Part shown: piece by piece, positions 54,262 through 64,000 of the stretch
Numbering within the stretch: position 1 is the first letter of the stretch
Layout of the letters: the number at the start of each line of letters is the position of its first letter
Assembly (NCBI RefSeq): GCF_019320115.1
Contig: NC_089586.1
Location: 496,001 to 560,000 of the forward strand
Reading direction: 5' to 3'
Source: Miscanthus floridulus
Lineage: Eukaryota; Streptophyta; Magnoliopsida; Poales; Poaceae
Length of the DNA stretch: 64,000 bases
Program-made: the position numbers and the translations under genes
Notes under the pieces: model-generated
What the model was told of the DNA's origin: nothing
What the model saw: only the letters and a program-made list of their open reading frames with translations
Database searches by the model: none

Positions 54262-55864
54262 TAAAAGGGTCAAGATGCCCAAGAGGTGGGTGAATTGGGC
54301 TAATTCTAAATTCTTTGCAATAATTAAGCCCTACACTTAGCCCACTTCACCCCTTATGCCTAGAATGTGTTTCTATTGTTCTACCACACAAAAGTTTTGC
54401 ACCCTAGGTTCTAATCCTACTCTAGCATGACAATTCTAGGAATGTAAAGACATGAAATAAATTGCTCAAATGTAAATGCTCAAAGTAAAGAGAGGGAAAG
54501 GAACACGGCGATGTTTTCCAAGGTATCAGAGAGTCGCCACTCTCCACTAGTCTTCATTGGAGCACCCGCACAAGGGTGTAGCTCCCACTTGATCCGCGCA
54601 AGGATCAAGTGCTCTCTACGGGTTGATTTTTCGACACTCTGTTGCGGTGAATCGACCACAACCGCTCATAACTTGAGTTGGGTCATCCTCAAGCTCCACC
54701 AGCTGATCACCAAACTCCCAATCACCACCGTGCCATCTAGGTGATGGTGATCACCAAGAGTAACAAGCACAAACTCTCACTTGACCACGACAAGCCTAAT
54801 GAGAAGGGTGGATGCACACTTGCTACTCTCCTTGCACTAATGAGGACCTTAATCTTGGATTCTCAAATCTCAATCACCTCACTAGGCTCTTGCTCTCACT
54901 TGCACTCTCAAGGTGTTTCTCAGCTGAACAAATGGGCAAGAGACCTCCCTTGGATGAGTGGAGTAAGTATTTATACCCTGTCATTCAAAACATAATGTTT
55001 GGAGGCTGAGTCAGCATTCTATGGGGTGACCGGACGCTCTGGTCAGTTATACCCGCAAAGAGTCATTAAGCTCTGACCGGACTCTGACCAGCATCCGGTC
55101 AGTACTGACCAAACGTCTTCGGTTAAGAAAAATGCTCTCTAGAACCTTAGTGATGTTTACCGGACACTAGCGCCCAGAGTCTGGTCACTTCACTATTTAG
55201 CATCCGATCAGTTACCAGATCCTGACTAGCGTCCGGTCAGCACCGATCAGACATGCCCAGTCAAGAAAATCCCAATCTAGAACCTCTCTAGAGTTGATCG
55301 GACGCTGGCACCTAGCGTTCGATCACTTTACTATTTAGTGTCTGATCAATACCAGATGACTGCAGTTGATCAAATGAACTGACAGGACTCATCCTCCAGC
55401 GTCCGGTCACAACTAGACCAGCATCTGGTCAGTCATTTGACCCTCCATTCACTTCTATCCTATGTGAATGAAGTTTACTCCAATTTATCTTAGGGCTACT
55501 CCTGAGCTACCTAATGCTAGGTTTGACAAGTGTGCATCACACCTAACCCACTAGACTCACCTAGGTCAAGCTACTAGTCTATATCCCCCTTAATAGTACG
55601 ACCAAAGGAAAAACAAAGTCCTAAACTACTCTATGCATCTCTCCAACACCAAACGACACTTAGAACTAGTCTGTCCTTAACCTTGTCGTCCATCCTTTGA
55701 AAACTAAAATGATTTCCATCGATAGGGGCATGACAACCATGATTACCCAATCAATTATCATTACCATGACCTAACTTAAATTGCCTCTACAAAACAATGT
55801 TAGTCATAGTAATCTTGTGTCGTCATTAATCACCAAAACCCAACTAGAGGCCTAGATGCTTTCA
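54262..55864 (-). repeat. Copia 3' LTR (about 1.6 kb) with CGGACGC-type palindromes
   Basis: Inner edge: minus TGAAAGCATCTAGGCC follows the polypurine tract. 55020-55440 holds about ten variants of GACCGGACGCT and AGCGTCCGGTCA on both strands. A TATA-like TATTTATA lies at 54968. The outer end (about 54262) is placed by the change to element E sequence. Confidence 0.65.
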
Positions 55865-55880
55865 ATCTCCCTTTTTGGTG
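55865..55880 (-). promoter_or_regulatory. Copia polypurine tract
   Basis: Minus CACCAAAAAGGGAGAT directly before the LTR. Similar purine words (CAAAGGGGGAGAGGGAG, CTAGGGGGAGC, CTAGGGGAGC) at 56239-56305 form the extra polypurine cluster typical of Sireviruses. Confidence 0.7.
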
Positions 55881-56349
55881 ATTGATGACAACACTACCTC
55901 GAGTATGTAGAAGAGATGAGTGAGGTTTTCAACATGCTTGGTTCATATAAGCTTTTGACAATAAGAGCAAAGGGGTTAGACATGCTTATATGACTCAAGC
56001 CAACATGGTGTACTCAATAGATATGAATTAAGCATGAGTACATGAAGTAAAGCTCATTTGAATCGAAGTAAAAATGCAGAAGCACAGCAAATGAGAATAA
56101 CCAAGTGACATGACATATATATAAATCAATGTAGAGAGCACACATGTCACATAAGTATCACCATCACATGTATAAAGTGCAATGCATGAAAGTAAACATG
56201 GATGCACGAAGTATCACACACAAAGAACCAAAAGAGATGAATCAATGCTCCCCTAGATCTAACGCTCCCCCTAGATCTAACATACTCACTCCCTCTCCCC
56301 CTTTGGCGTTAAGCACCAAAACCTAAGGGTCAGATGGTGGGACTAAGGT

Positions 56350-58805
56350 GTGATGAGAAATCTAGAACTGAGCTGCATCATCCTCTGACCCTAAACTCTG
56401 AGCGGTCTGACCCTCTATCGCTAGAAGTGAAGGTGAAGCGGTCTAGGTCTGCTCAGTAGCTGGCGTGGCCTATGACTTAGGAAGTATCATTGTAGGGAGT
56501 GGAGCCACATCTGCCACTGTTGCTATCGCTGAAACCTCAACTGGCTCAGACAATGCAACAGATGACAGGATCATCTCGGTAGTCCCGGTAATTGGAGCAA
56601 CTATGGTAGGAATAGGGACATGTAAATCTAGAGGTATAGGCTACCCTATAAGCTCAATGAAGGTAGCACCGAGACTCCTAGAGACTAGGGTGTCCATCAC
56701 TAACACTGAAGAACTCTAAGGTGGAGTGAAGCTCGTAACAATAGGAGTGAAGTAAGGACCCTAAGCTATCACTGGTGAAGCAAACCACTGGGACACCTGC
56801 TCTGTAAGTGAAGCAAACTAGGTAGCTAGTGGTCACTGACTCTAAAGCCCACTGGGCTGTACAACTGGATTCACATAGTGGTGGTAGCAGGCTGGTCTAT
56901 CTGAGGTGTAGACTGTTGAGGAGCAACCCCAATAGCAGTGAAGACATACTACATGAAGCAAAGTAATTGCTACTGAATCATAAGCTGTTGCTGCTGCTGC
57001 TGCATGGCCTGCTGCTGCCTCTAAAACTCATCCTATCAAGCCAAAACCTAAGCAAGTGCAGCTGCTATCTTCTGTGCATGGCATGCCTGGTTCTGCCTCA
57101 TCTGCTCAAGTACAACTAGAAGAGCTGGGTCTGTTTGCGATGGCTGTGGTGAAGTGGAGCTAGAGCCACTAGCCTCTCTGTCATGTGGTCGAGGAGCCAT
57201 CTGCGGAATCGGCTGATAGTCATCATCAGAGCTATCACTTGGGCCGCTCTCAACCACATCCGCATGTTGTGCATCAAGCTACACCTCCTCTATCATTGCA
57301 ATGCCTCTGATGATCTCATCTTGCTGAGCTGCTATCTCTGGTACCTCTGGGCGATGGCTCGGCTAGCAAGGTATCCTCGCACTACTATGACATAGCATCT
57401 AAGTCATGTTATATGGCAGAAACTCAGTACTAGCACCAGTATACTCTGCCATTATCTCAGGAGACTTTTGTGTAACTACCTTTCTAATTAGGAACGTGAT
57501 CCAATGAGCATAAGGTAGCTAACGGTGACCTCTGAAGCCCTCTGCTAGTGTGTCCTCCATCTCTGAAAGTATTACATCCCAAATATCAAAGGCAGTCTGA
57601 GATACCAGGTGGTACACTAGCTATAGCTGAATGCGAGTAAGGCCCTCATGGTACCCCATCCTTGGAAGTAGAGTCCTCCTCATGATAGCATCAAGAAGCC
57701 AAGCTATAGGAGTAAGATCACGTTGTGTCCTGCTCGACCCCTCACCAAATAGCTCTGTGGAACAAGGTCTGGCAATATCTGTAGGTGGAACAAGTCCACC
57801 ATGAGGGCGTCTCGGAGGCTTTGTCTGTCCATAGCATACCTCATGAAGGTGAATAAGGGACTCTAGAATCCTAAGAATCTCTCTGACCCTCGAGCTCTAG
57901 AGCCTGTAGTCACGGCCTCTAAATGCAAAGTGAATGAATCTGTGCCTCGAGTCAATCTAAAGAGAGGAGTAGAACTCACGGACCCATGATGGAACAAAGC
58001 GGTCAGTCCATCAAAGAAGATCTATCAAGCCTGGCAGATATAAAAGGTGAGGACGGATCTACTCGCCTGTAGCTACAACAAGAAACTCTAAGGAGCAGAC
58101 TCTCTAAGATCTGAAGGCAACTCCACTATTAAGATATGCATTATAAAAATCCTCCTGTAGTACGGTGTAGAAGTGCTCTGATGCACACACATCCCGCCTT
58201 GGTGGAAACCAGTCCTCAAACTGCATGAAGCAGAGCTGCTTCACCTATCTAGTTGTGGCTACCCTCAAGTCAAGGTGAACCACCGAAGGCGGGCCCTGTG
58301 GTCTAGGAGGCAGACAAGAGCCCCTCCTCTGTGTCTCAGGCCTTGGTGACACCTAAGTACGTGTACGACTAGAGCGTCGAAGCTGAGGCTGTGTTGCCCA
58401 CTCTGTTTCCTCAATCTGCTCTATCTACTAAGTACCCTCTATCTGCTCTACTAACTGGGTCTACTGCTTAGTCTCCCCCTAAGGCTAACTCTCCTACAAA
58501 GAGACACAACGTCCTCCTAGCATGATAGTCCTAGGTGGACTACCATGACGAGTCTCAACCCTCTCGATGGCGGCCCTCTATGCTGGTGATAGCTGATCGC
58601 CTATGCGAACGCCACCCCTAGATCCACCTCTCTTGACTCACTCTGTGGTGGCTGCCACTACTACTACTCTCTCTGTCTCCACATCAGTGAACTTTTGCTT
58701 CTTCGTTGTAGTCTTCTTCGCCTTTCCTTTTTCCTGAGCAGTCAGGTGAGGCGGAGGCCTTAGATCCTCATCATCGGGACCACCTCTGACATTCTTGCAA
58801 CATGC
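56350..58805 (-). pseudogene. Extra ORF downstream of copia pol (env-like / plant transposon protein), many TAG stops
   Basis: Start near 58805: MACCKNVRGGPDDEDLRPPP, HLTAQEKGKAKKTTTKKQKF. Then FMQFEDWFPPRRDVCASEHF, DRFVPSWVREFYSSL, VREILRILESLIHLHEVCYG, HWITFLIRKVVTQKSPEIMA, an acidic VVESGPSDSSDDDYQPIPQM, and a Gln-rich end (QQQQQQ) near 56990. It fits the 'putative plant transposon protein' found in many grass Sirevirus copies. Most in-frame stops are TAG at places where Gln or Trp would fit (for example FRS-stop-RVCSLE, YRL-stop-SSRV, EV-stop-LDAQ). I see no signal peptide or clear membrane span. Function unknown. Confidence 0.65.
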
Positions 58806-60329
58806 CATTGCTAAAGCTATTGAGAAACACTGCCACTGATAGGAAACAACTACCAACTGACACTCATGAGGCTTGGCCCCGATCCGTACTCACAGGCTTG
58901 TCCCTGAGTTTACTGACAACTGCCAAAACAACCACAAGAGCACCAACTCGCTGCACGACAGATTAGATAGGAAATGTAAATAATCACTATATTCATCTAG
59001 AGGTGTGAAACCCTAAGAAGCAAGCAGTAGATAAGAAATTGAAAGCGATGGCTTGCTACCTGAAGAAATCTGATGAACCAGTGACCAATGAGCAAGAGGA
59101 AAGAAACACGGAGCACCATCAGAATCGGTAATGTAAGGCTAGGGTTAGGGTTTGGTGAGGCAGTGTGGAAGTGGGCATGATGGCACAACAGTAGAGGTGG
59201 GTGTGGTGGCGTGGCGATGCGAGGCAGACATGGGCGTGGATGCTGGTGAGGCAGCAGCGGCGTAGGCGCGGCGTGGGCACGGTGAGACTATGGAGGAGCA
59301 GGCATGGCGTACAAGGCATATGCGGTGGTGCTGGTGTGCGGTCACGGTGAGGCAGTGCATGGTGGAGTGGCAACACAATGTGGGGAGGTAGTGTAGGCAT
59401 GGCTAGGGCAAGTGACGGCCCAAGGTAGGTACGGGCGATGGAGTCACAGGCAGCGCGGGTGACCTAGGTGTGGGCCTATGAAGCATGATATAAGGTGGGC
59501 CCCATGAGATAGAGAAGATAAGGAGTTAGATCCACTTGGATTCAATTGATCGGACGCACTGGTGGCAACGACCAGACATTGCCACCCGGATTTCGGTCGA
59601 CAACAGAGAGGTCCAAAACCCCTCAAGTCATGACCGGACACATCTGGTCCCACATGATCGGGCGCACATAGAGTTTGGTTGGTCCTAACATCTTCTTCTG
59701 CGTTTGACCGGATGTAGGGACACCTTCACACTGGATGTAGGATGGATATTGTGTAGCAATTGATCACTCCTGTGTAGCATTGGTTCACCTTCTGTGAACT
59801 GATCGGACGCTGGAATCAGAGTCCGATGCAGCGTCCGGTTGCTATTTTTAGCAAATTTTCATTGTTCCTTCGCACTGCCTGTTCCCAATCAAGTCTCAAC
59901 TTCAATAAGACGCAAATAAACACCAATTGAGACTGATGTGAGAGACCTCTCTCAAACCCTCAAAATTTCCAAAGTATTTTGCCTTATGCTATAATTCTTT
60001 TTAAGAAAATATGCAATAAAAGGGGCGAGGAGCACCTTGTGACCACACAAGAGGGTTTTATGATCAATAAAAGCTTCAAATGCTCTCCCTAATTGTGGAC
60101 AAACAGAGCGGGTGCTCATAAGATAATCGAAAAAACAACAAAGCAACACACATGCATATGCAATGCAATACTTAAAAGTAATTTTAGTTGCTTGTAAAGT
60201 TTGATTCAAGGTTAAGCTTCTTCACTCACTTTTCGGCGGTTGCCTTAACCATGTTAGACAAACCCTAAGTGCATTACCAAAAATTAAACATGTTTTATAT
60301 TACAATGCAATGCAAGGGACAACATAAGC
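58806..60329 (-). other. Copia spacer between pol and the extra ORF
   Basis: 59120-59420 is rich in GGCGTGG/GTGGTG words and reads as low-complexity Pro/His/Cys frames on minus. 59530-59850 again carries GATCGGACGC and GCGTCCGGT palindromic words like those of the LTR. 59950-60300 is AT-rich. No gene supported. Confidence 0.5.
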
Positions 60330-62474
60330 TCATTTTTTAGTAAAGTTACTAAAATCAAGCACATTGAGCTCATTCCTCAACCGACAAAATGTAGCCTCAT
60401 CTAGCTGTTTAGTGAAGATATCCACCAATTGATCCTTGGTCCTTACACCTTCTAGTGATATATCATTTTTAGCAACATGATTTCTAAGAAAGTGATGGTA
60501 GATATCTATGTTCTTGGTGCGAGAGTGTTGAATCGGATTATTAGCAAGCTTTACCGCGCTCTCATTGTCACACAAAAGAGGTACATTTTCTAGAACTACA
60601 CCATAGTCTAGTAAAGTTTGCTTCATGTAAAGAATTTCTGCACAACAAACACCCACAACAATGTATTCCGCTTCGGTGGTGGACAATGCCACACTATTTT
60701 GCTTCTTTGAGGTCCAAGACACTAGTGATCTACCAAGCAAGTGGCACCCTCCGGATGTGTTTTTTCTATCAATTTTGCAACCAGCATAATCCAAATCGGA
60801 ATAGCCAACTAATTAGAATCTAGCTCCTTTGAGATACCAAACACCAATGCTTGGTGTGTGCTTAAGATATTTAAGGATTCTTTTAACGACAACCATGTGA
60901 GCCTCCTTAGAATTAGCTTGAAATCTAGCATACATACACACACTAAATATGATGTCAGGCCTAGATGTGGTCAAGTATAATAAACTACCAATCATAGAAT
61001 GGTAGAGAGTTTGATCAACCGATTTACCTCCCTCATCTAGGTCGAGATGTCCATTAGATGGTATTGGTGTCTTGATTGGCTTACATTCATCTATTTTGAA
61101 CCTCTTGAGAAGGTCTTTGGTATACTTCTCTTGAGAGATGAAAATCCCCTCTCTCATTTGCTTGACTTGAAAACCAAGAAAGAATGTAAGCTCTCCAATC
61201 ATAGACATCTCGAACTCCTTCGACATCAATTCACCAAACTCTTTGCAATCTTCATTTGATGATCCAAATATGATATTATCAACATATACATGACAAATGA
61301 AGATTTCTCCATCAAGCTTCTTGGCAAATAGTGTGGTGTCGACCTTTCCAATGGTGAAGCCCTTGTCAATGAGGAAATACCGAAGGCGCTCATACCAAGC
61401 TCTTGGAGCTTACTTAAGCCCATATAGTGTCTTGGACAACCTATAAACATGATTAGGATATCTAGGGTCTTTAAACCTAGGAGGTTGATCAACATAGACT
61501 AGTTCATTTATGAAACCATTTAAAAATGTACTTTTAACATCCATTTGATATAATTTTATTTCATGATGCGATGCATATGCAAGGAGGATATGAAAGGCTT
61601 CAAGTCTTGCAACCGGTGCAAAGGTCTCTCCAAAATCCAACCCTTCAACTTGAGAGAACTTCTTTACAACTAGTCTTGCCTTGTTCCTCACAACAGTGCC
61701 TTGATTATCTTGCTTTTTGTGGAACACCCACTTTGTTCCAATGACTCTTTCACCTTGTGGTCGCTCTTCAAGTGTCTAAACTTCATTGCGGGTGAAGTTG
61801 TTCAACTCTTTATGCATGGCATTTATCCAATACGAATCTTGAACAGCTTTTTCTACATTCTTAGGTTCAACGCAAGAAACAAAAGAGTGATGTTCAATAA
61901 ATGAAGCAAGTTTTTGAGAACGAGTCATTACACCCTTTGATGGACTCCCTATGATGAGATATTATGGATGTGCTTGTAGTAGGGGTGAATCTCTTCTATC
62001 AACCACTTGAGGGAGAGGTTGTGGAGCATCAACATCTTGAGCTTGTGCCACCATTTGATCATGAGAGACATGAGTGTCTTCATTTTCTACTCTCCCATCT
62101 TTATCATCATCTTGTGGCACATTTCATGGTGGATCAATCACTTGTACATCATCTTCATCATCTTTAGGCATGATGTCTCCAACTGGAATGTTCTTCATGG
62201 CCTCCCTCAATAGTTCATCACCTATATTATCAAGATTCTCATGTGCTCCTTAGGAGCCGTTAGATTCATCAAATTCTACATCATATGTTTCTTCAACCAA
62301 ACCGGTGGCATGATTAAATACTCGATATGCTTTGGACTTTGATGAGTAACCAACAAGAAAGCCAATATCACAACATCTTTGAAACTTCCCTAGGTGTTGT
62401 CGTTTCTTGTAGATGTAGCATTTGCAACCAAACACCCAGAAGAATGATACGTCCGGCTTCTTCCCATTAAGCAA
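60330..62474 (-). pseudogene. Copia reverse transcriptase and RNase H, with integrase C-terminus
   Basis: From the right: ELLNGKKPDVSFFWVFGCKC and GYSSKSKAYRVFN (integrase tail, 62474-62250); then GTKWVFHKKQDNQG, RNKARLVVKKFSQVEGLDF, LYQMDVKSTFLNGFINELVY (RT). A TAA at 61410-61412 breaks YGLK-stop-APRAWYER. The catalytic motif reads YVDN at 61275-61286, not YVDD. RT continues with RPDIIFSVCMYARFQ, a stop at about 60812, and RNase H with DYAGCKIDRKNTSGGCHLLG, STTEAEYIV, LLCDNESAVKLANNP, KNIDIYHHFLR to 60330. Inactive: stop codons plus loss of a catalytic Asp. Confidence 0.9.
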
Positions 62475-62584
62475 CTCATAAGGGGTCTTGCCAAAAAACT
62501 TTTGTGCATAACATGCGGTGTTGATAGCTTCCGCCTATAGAGTTTTGGGTGTATTGTACTCATCAAGAATTGTTCTTGCAAGTG

Positions 62585-63076
62585 TCATAAGTGTCCAGTT
62601 TTTCTCTCTACTATACCATTTTGTTGAGGAGTATATGTTGCGGAGACTTCATGCTTGATTCCAACTTCATCACAATATGCTTTAATGTTTGTGTTGTCAA
62701 ATTTCTTTCTATTATCACTTCTTATCTTTTTGAGCTTCACTTCAAATTCAGTTTGTGCTCTCTTAGCAAACTTCTTGAAGCATGATGCCACTTCGGTCTT
62801 GTCATGAAGGAAGAATACGTAAGTATATCTAGAGTAGTCATCAATAATCACAAGACAATAGAGATTTTCTCCCAAACTCTTGTAAGTGGTTGGTCCAAAT
62901 AGATCCATATGAAGGAGCTCTAGTACTCTTGTTGTTGACATGTAAGCTTTTGTAGGATGAGTGTTTGCAACTTGCATGCTGGCTTGACATGCACTACAAA
63001 GCTTGTCCTTCTTAAATTTCACATCCTTTAAACCTCTCACCAATTCATTCTTCATTAGATTCTTGAGTGAGCTCAT
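62585..63076 (-). pseudogene. Copia integrase core
   Basis: CSACQASMQVANTHP (end of the zinc region), Asp in ELLHMDLFGPTTYKSLGENL, Asp in KIRSDNRKKF (usually followed by Gly-Gly/Thr-Glu-Phe), and Glu in QQNGIVERK. The frame stops right after ERKTGHL. The core triad is visible but the protein is truncated and out of phase with the downstream part. Confidence 0.88.
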
Positions 63077-63504
63077 CCTAAATGAGCAAGCCTTTTATGC
63101 CATAGCCACTCAAGTGATGTTTTGGCAAATAAGCATGTCTTTAAGTTTGTATCTTCGGAGGTGAAATCCACTAGATATAGGTTGTATCTAAATCCCTTGA
63201 ATATCACTTGATCATCATCTTTCTTTGATACAACCACTTTCTTCTCGGTGAACAAGCATTGAAAGCCAAGATCACACAATTGACCAATGGATAGCAAGTT
63301 GAAGCTTAATGAAGCAACATATAGCACATTTGAAATTGAATGATCATTTGATATTGCAACTTTGCTCTTTGAATTGTCACCAAAAGTAATTCTTTCTTGA
63401 CTATCTACTTCATCTAGTGAGGTGAACATATGAGGATCACCGATCATATGTTGAGTGCAACCACTATCAATAACCCAATGACTTCTACCGGTCTTGTAGT
63501 TCAC
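63073..63504 (-). pseudogene. Copia protease end and GAG-pre-integrase domain
   Basis: HWVIDSGCTQHMIGD is the aspartic protease active site (DSG). FNLLSIGQLCDLGFQCLFTE and EWLWHKRLAHLG are the GAG-pre-integrase region. It overlaps the integrase frame start by four bases in another phase. Gag, expected further right, is lost beyond 63632. Confidence 0.88.
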
Positions 63505-63632
63505 CTACACACAAGAGATCAAGCTTGTTATTTAGGGACCTAAACTTGATGAGGGCTCTTGACTTTCTTAACTAGTGACTTTGTAACCCAAATTTTCTTA
63601 GGCCTATTCTTGTTGGGAGGACCTAAGAACAT

Positions 63633-64000
63633 TGTCGATGTTTCACCACCGATAGCCTGCCACGGGGGTACCCGGGGCAGTATGTTTGGGCTTCGGCATA
63701 TGTCGAACTCGATGGTTTACGCAAGAGACAGCCGATTTATCCTGGTTCAGGCCCTTGATCGTGGATCGAGTAATAACCTTACGTCCAGTCGGCCTTAGCC
63801 TTTGTGTTGGATTGATTATGATCTGCCTTGTTGTACAATTGTCGTTCTCTCAGGAGCCCTGCCCTCCTTTATATAGTCAGGAGGCCAGAGTCCTAGTCGG
63901 TTTACAATGAGATTTCCTAATAGGATTACCTAATAGTTCTACTACTACGATTATATGGGAAGAATCCTAGTTGGACTAGATCTTCTTTCTCCCTTGCGGG
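63633..64000 (-). repeat. C-family LTR, first 368 bp, cut by window end
   Basis: TGTCGATGTTTCACCACCG through CTTTCTCCCTTGCGGG aligns along its length with the 399-bp LTRs of element C; about 31 bp are missing. TATA box CTATATAAAGG on minus at about 63868-63880. If an element follows in the same orientation this is its 3' LTR, inserted in the copia gag-protease region; AACAT at 63628-63632 would be its left target duplication. Confidence 0.9.

Larger units (their letters stand above)
54262..63632 (-). mobile_element. Decayed Ty1/copia element, Sirevirus-like, cut by a C-family insertion
   Basis: On minus: protease/GAG-pre-integrase, integrase, RT-RNase H, a spacer, an extra ORF downstream of pol, a cluster of polypurine words, polypurine tract and 3' LTR (54262-55864). 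The pol wording, an extra ORF after pol and multiple polypurine words are traits of Sireviruses. gag and the 5' LTR are beyond the insertion at 63633. Left LTR end is approximate. Confidence 0.83.

Noticed and set aside
59119..59400. Pro/His/Cys-rich minus-strand protein
   Set aside because: Low-complexity GGTGTG-type DNA in the copia spacer with several overlapping frames; no domain.

Overview
The window is nuclear DNA from a grass, probably Andropogoneae-like (sorghum, sugarcane or Miscanthus type). The reasons are dense nested LTR retrotransposons of the Ty3/gypsy Tat group and of a Sirevirus-like copia type, grass-type MITEs (several with TTA/TAA target duplications), a CACTA element, a Pack-MULE, and one ordinary plant gene with GT-AG introns. 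No bacterial operon, rRNA, tRNA or CRISPR was seen.

Layout. 1-9481: Tat-type gypsy element A on the minus strand, inserted into the left LTR of element B. 9482-14846: element B, minus strand, a deleted gypsy copy whose pol is replaced by a 70-bp tandem array. 14847-27131: TE-poor DNA with MITEs, a decayed plant-mobile-domain (PMD) gene (17.8-20.2 kb) and a 2449-bp CACTA element with an ATT target duplication. 27132-40971: element C, nearly complete, minus strand, 399-bp LTRs and a GTGCC duplication. It carries a spliced gene in antisense orientation between pol and its 3' LTR, and a 109-bp tandem array. 41034-42170: Pack-MULE with a captured MYND-finger gene piece. 42815-45678: VPS20 (ESCRT-III), six coding exons, the only clearly intact host gene. 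47228-54261: two related non-autonomous LTR elements (E on minus, D inserted in it on plus), each with its own tandem array. 54262-63632: decayed Sirevirus-like copia element on minus. 63633-64000: start of another C-family LTR that cuts the copia element and runs out of the window.

How the parts relate. A, B and C share the Tat plan: gag with a CxxH-type finger, a protease with DGG, RT-RNase H, a second RNase H, integrase. B, C and D share the same primer binding site core, so an autonomous C-like element could supply functions to B and D (inference). In A and C an antisense spliced gene converges on integrase, with a repeat block between the two 3' ends. All retroelement frames seen are broken. 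Several of the stops in C, B and the copia extra ORF are TAG codons explained by C-to-T change at CAG/CTG sites, as expected for silenced, CHG-methylated copies. The VPS20 island (about 41-47 kb) holds only small DNA transposons, including one MITE just upstream of the gene and one in intron 2.
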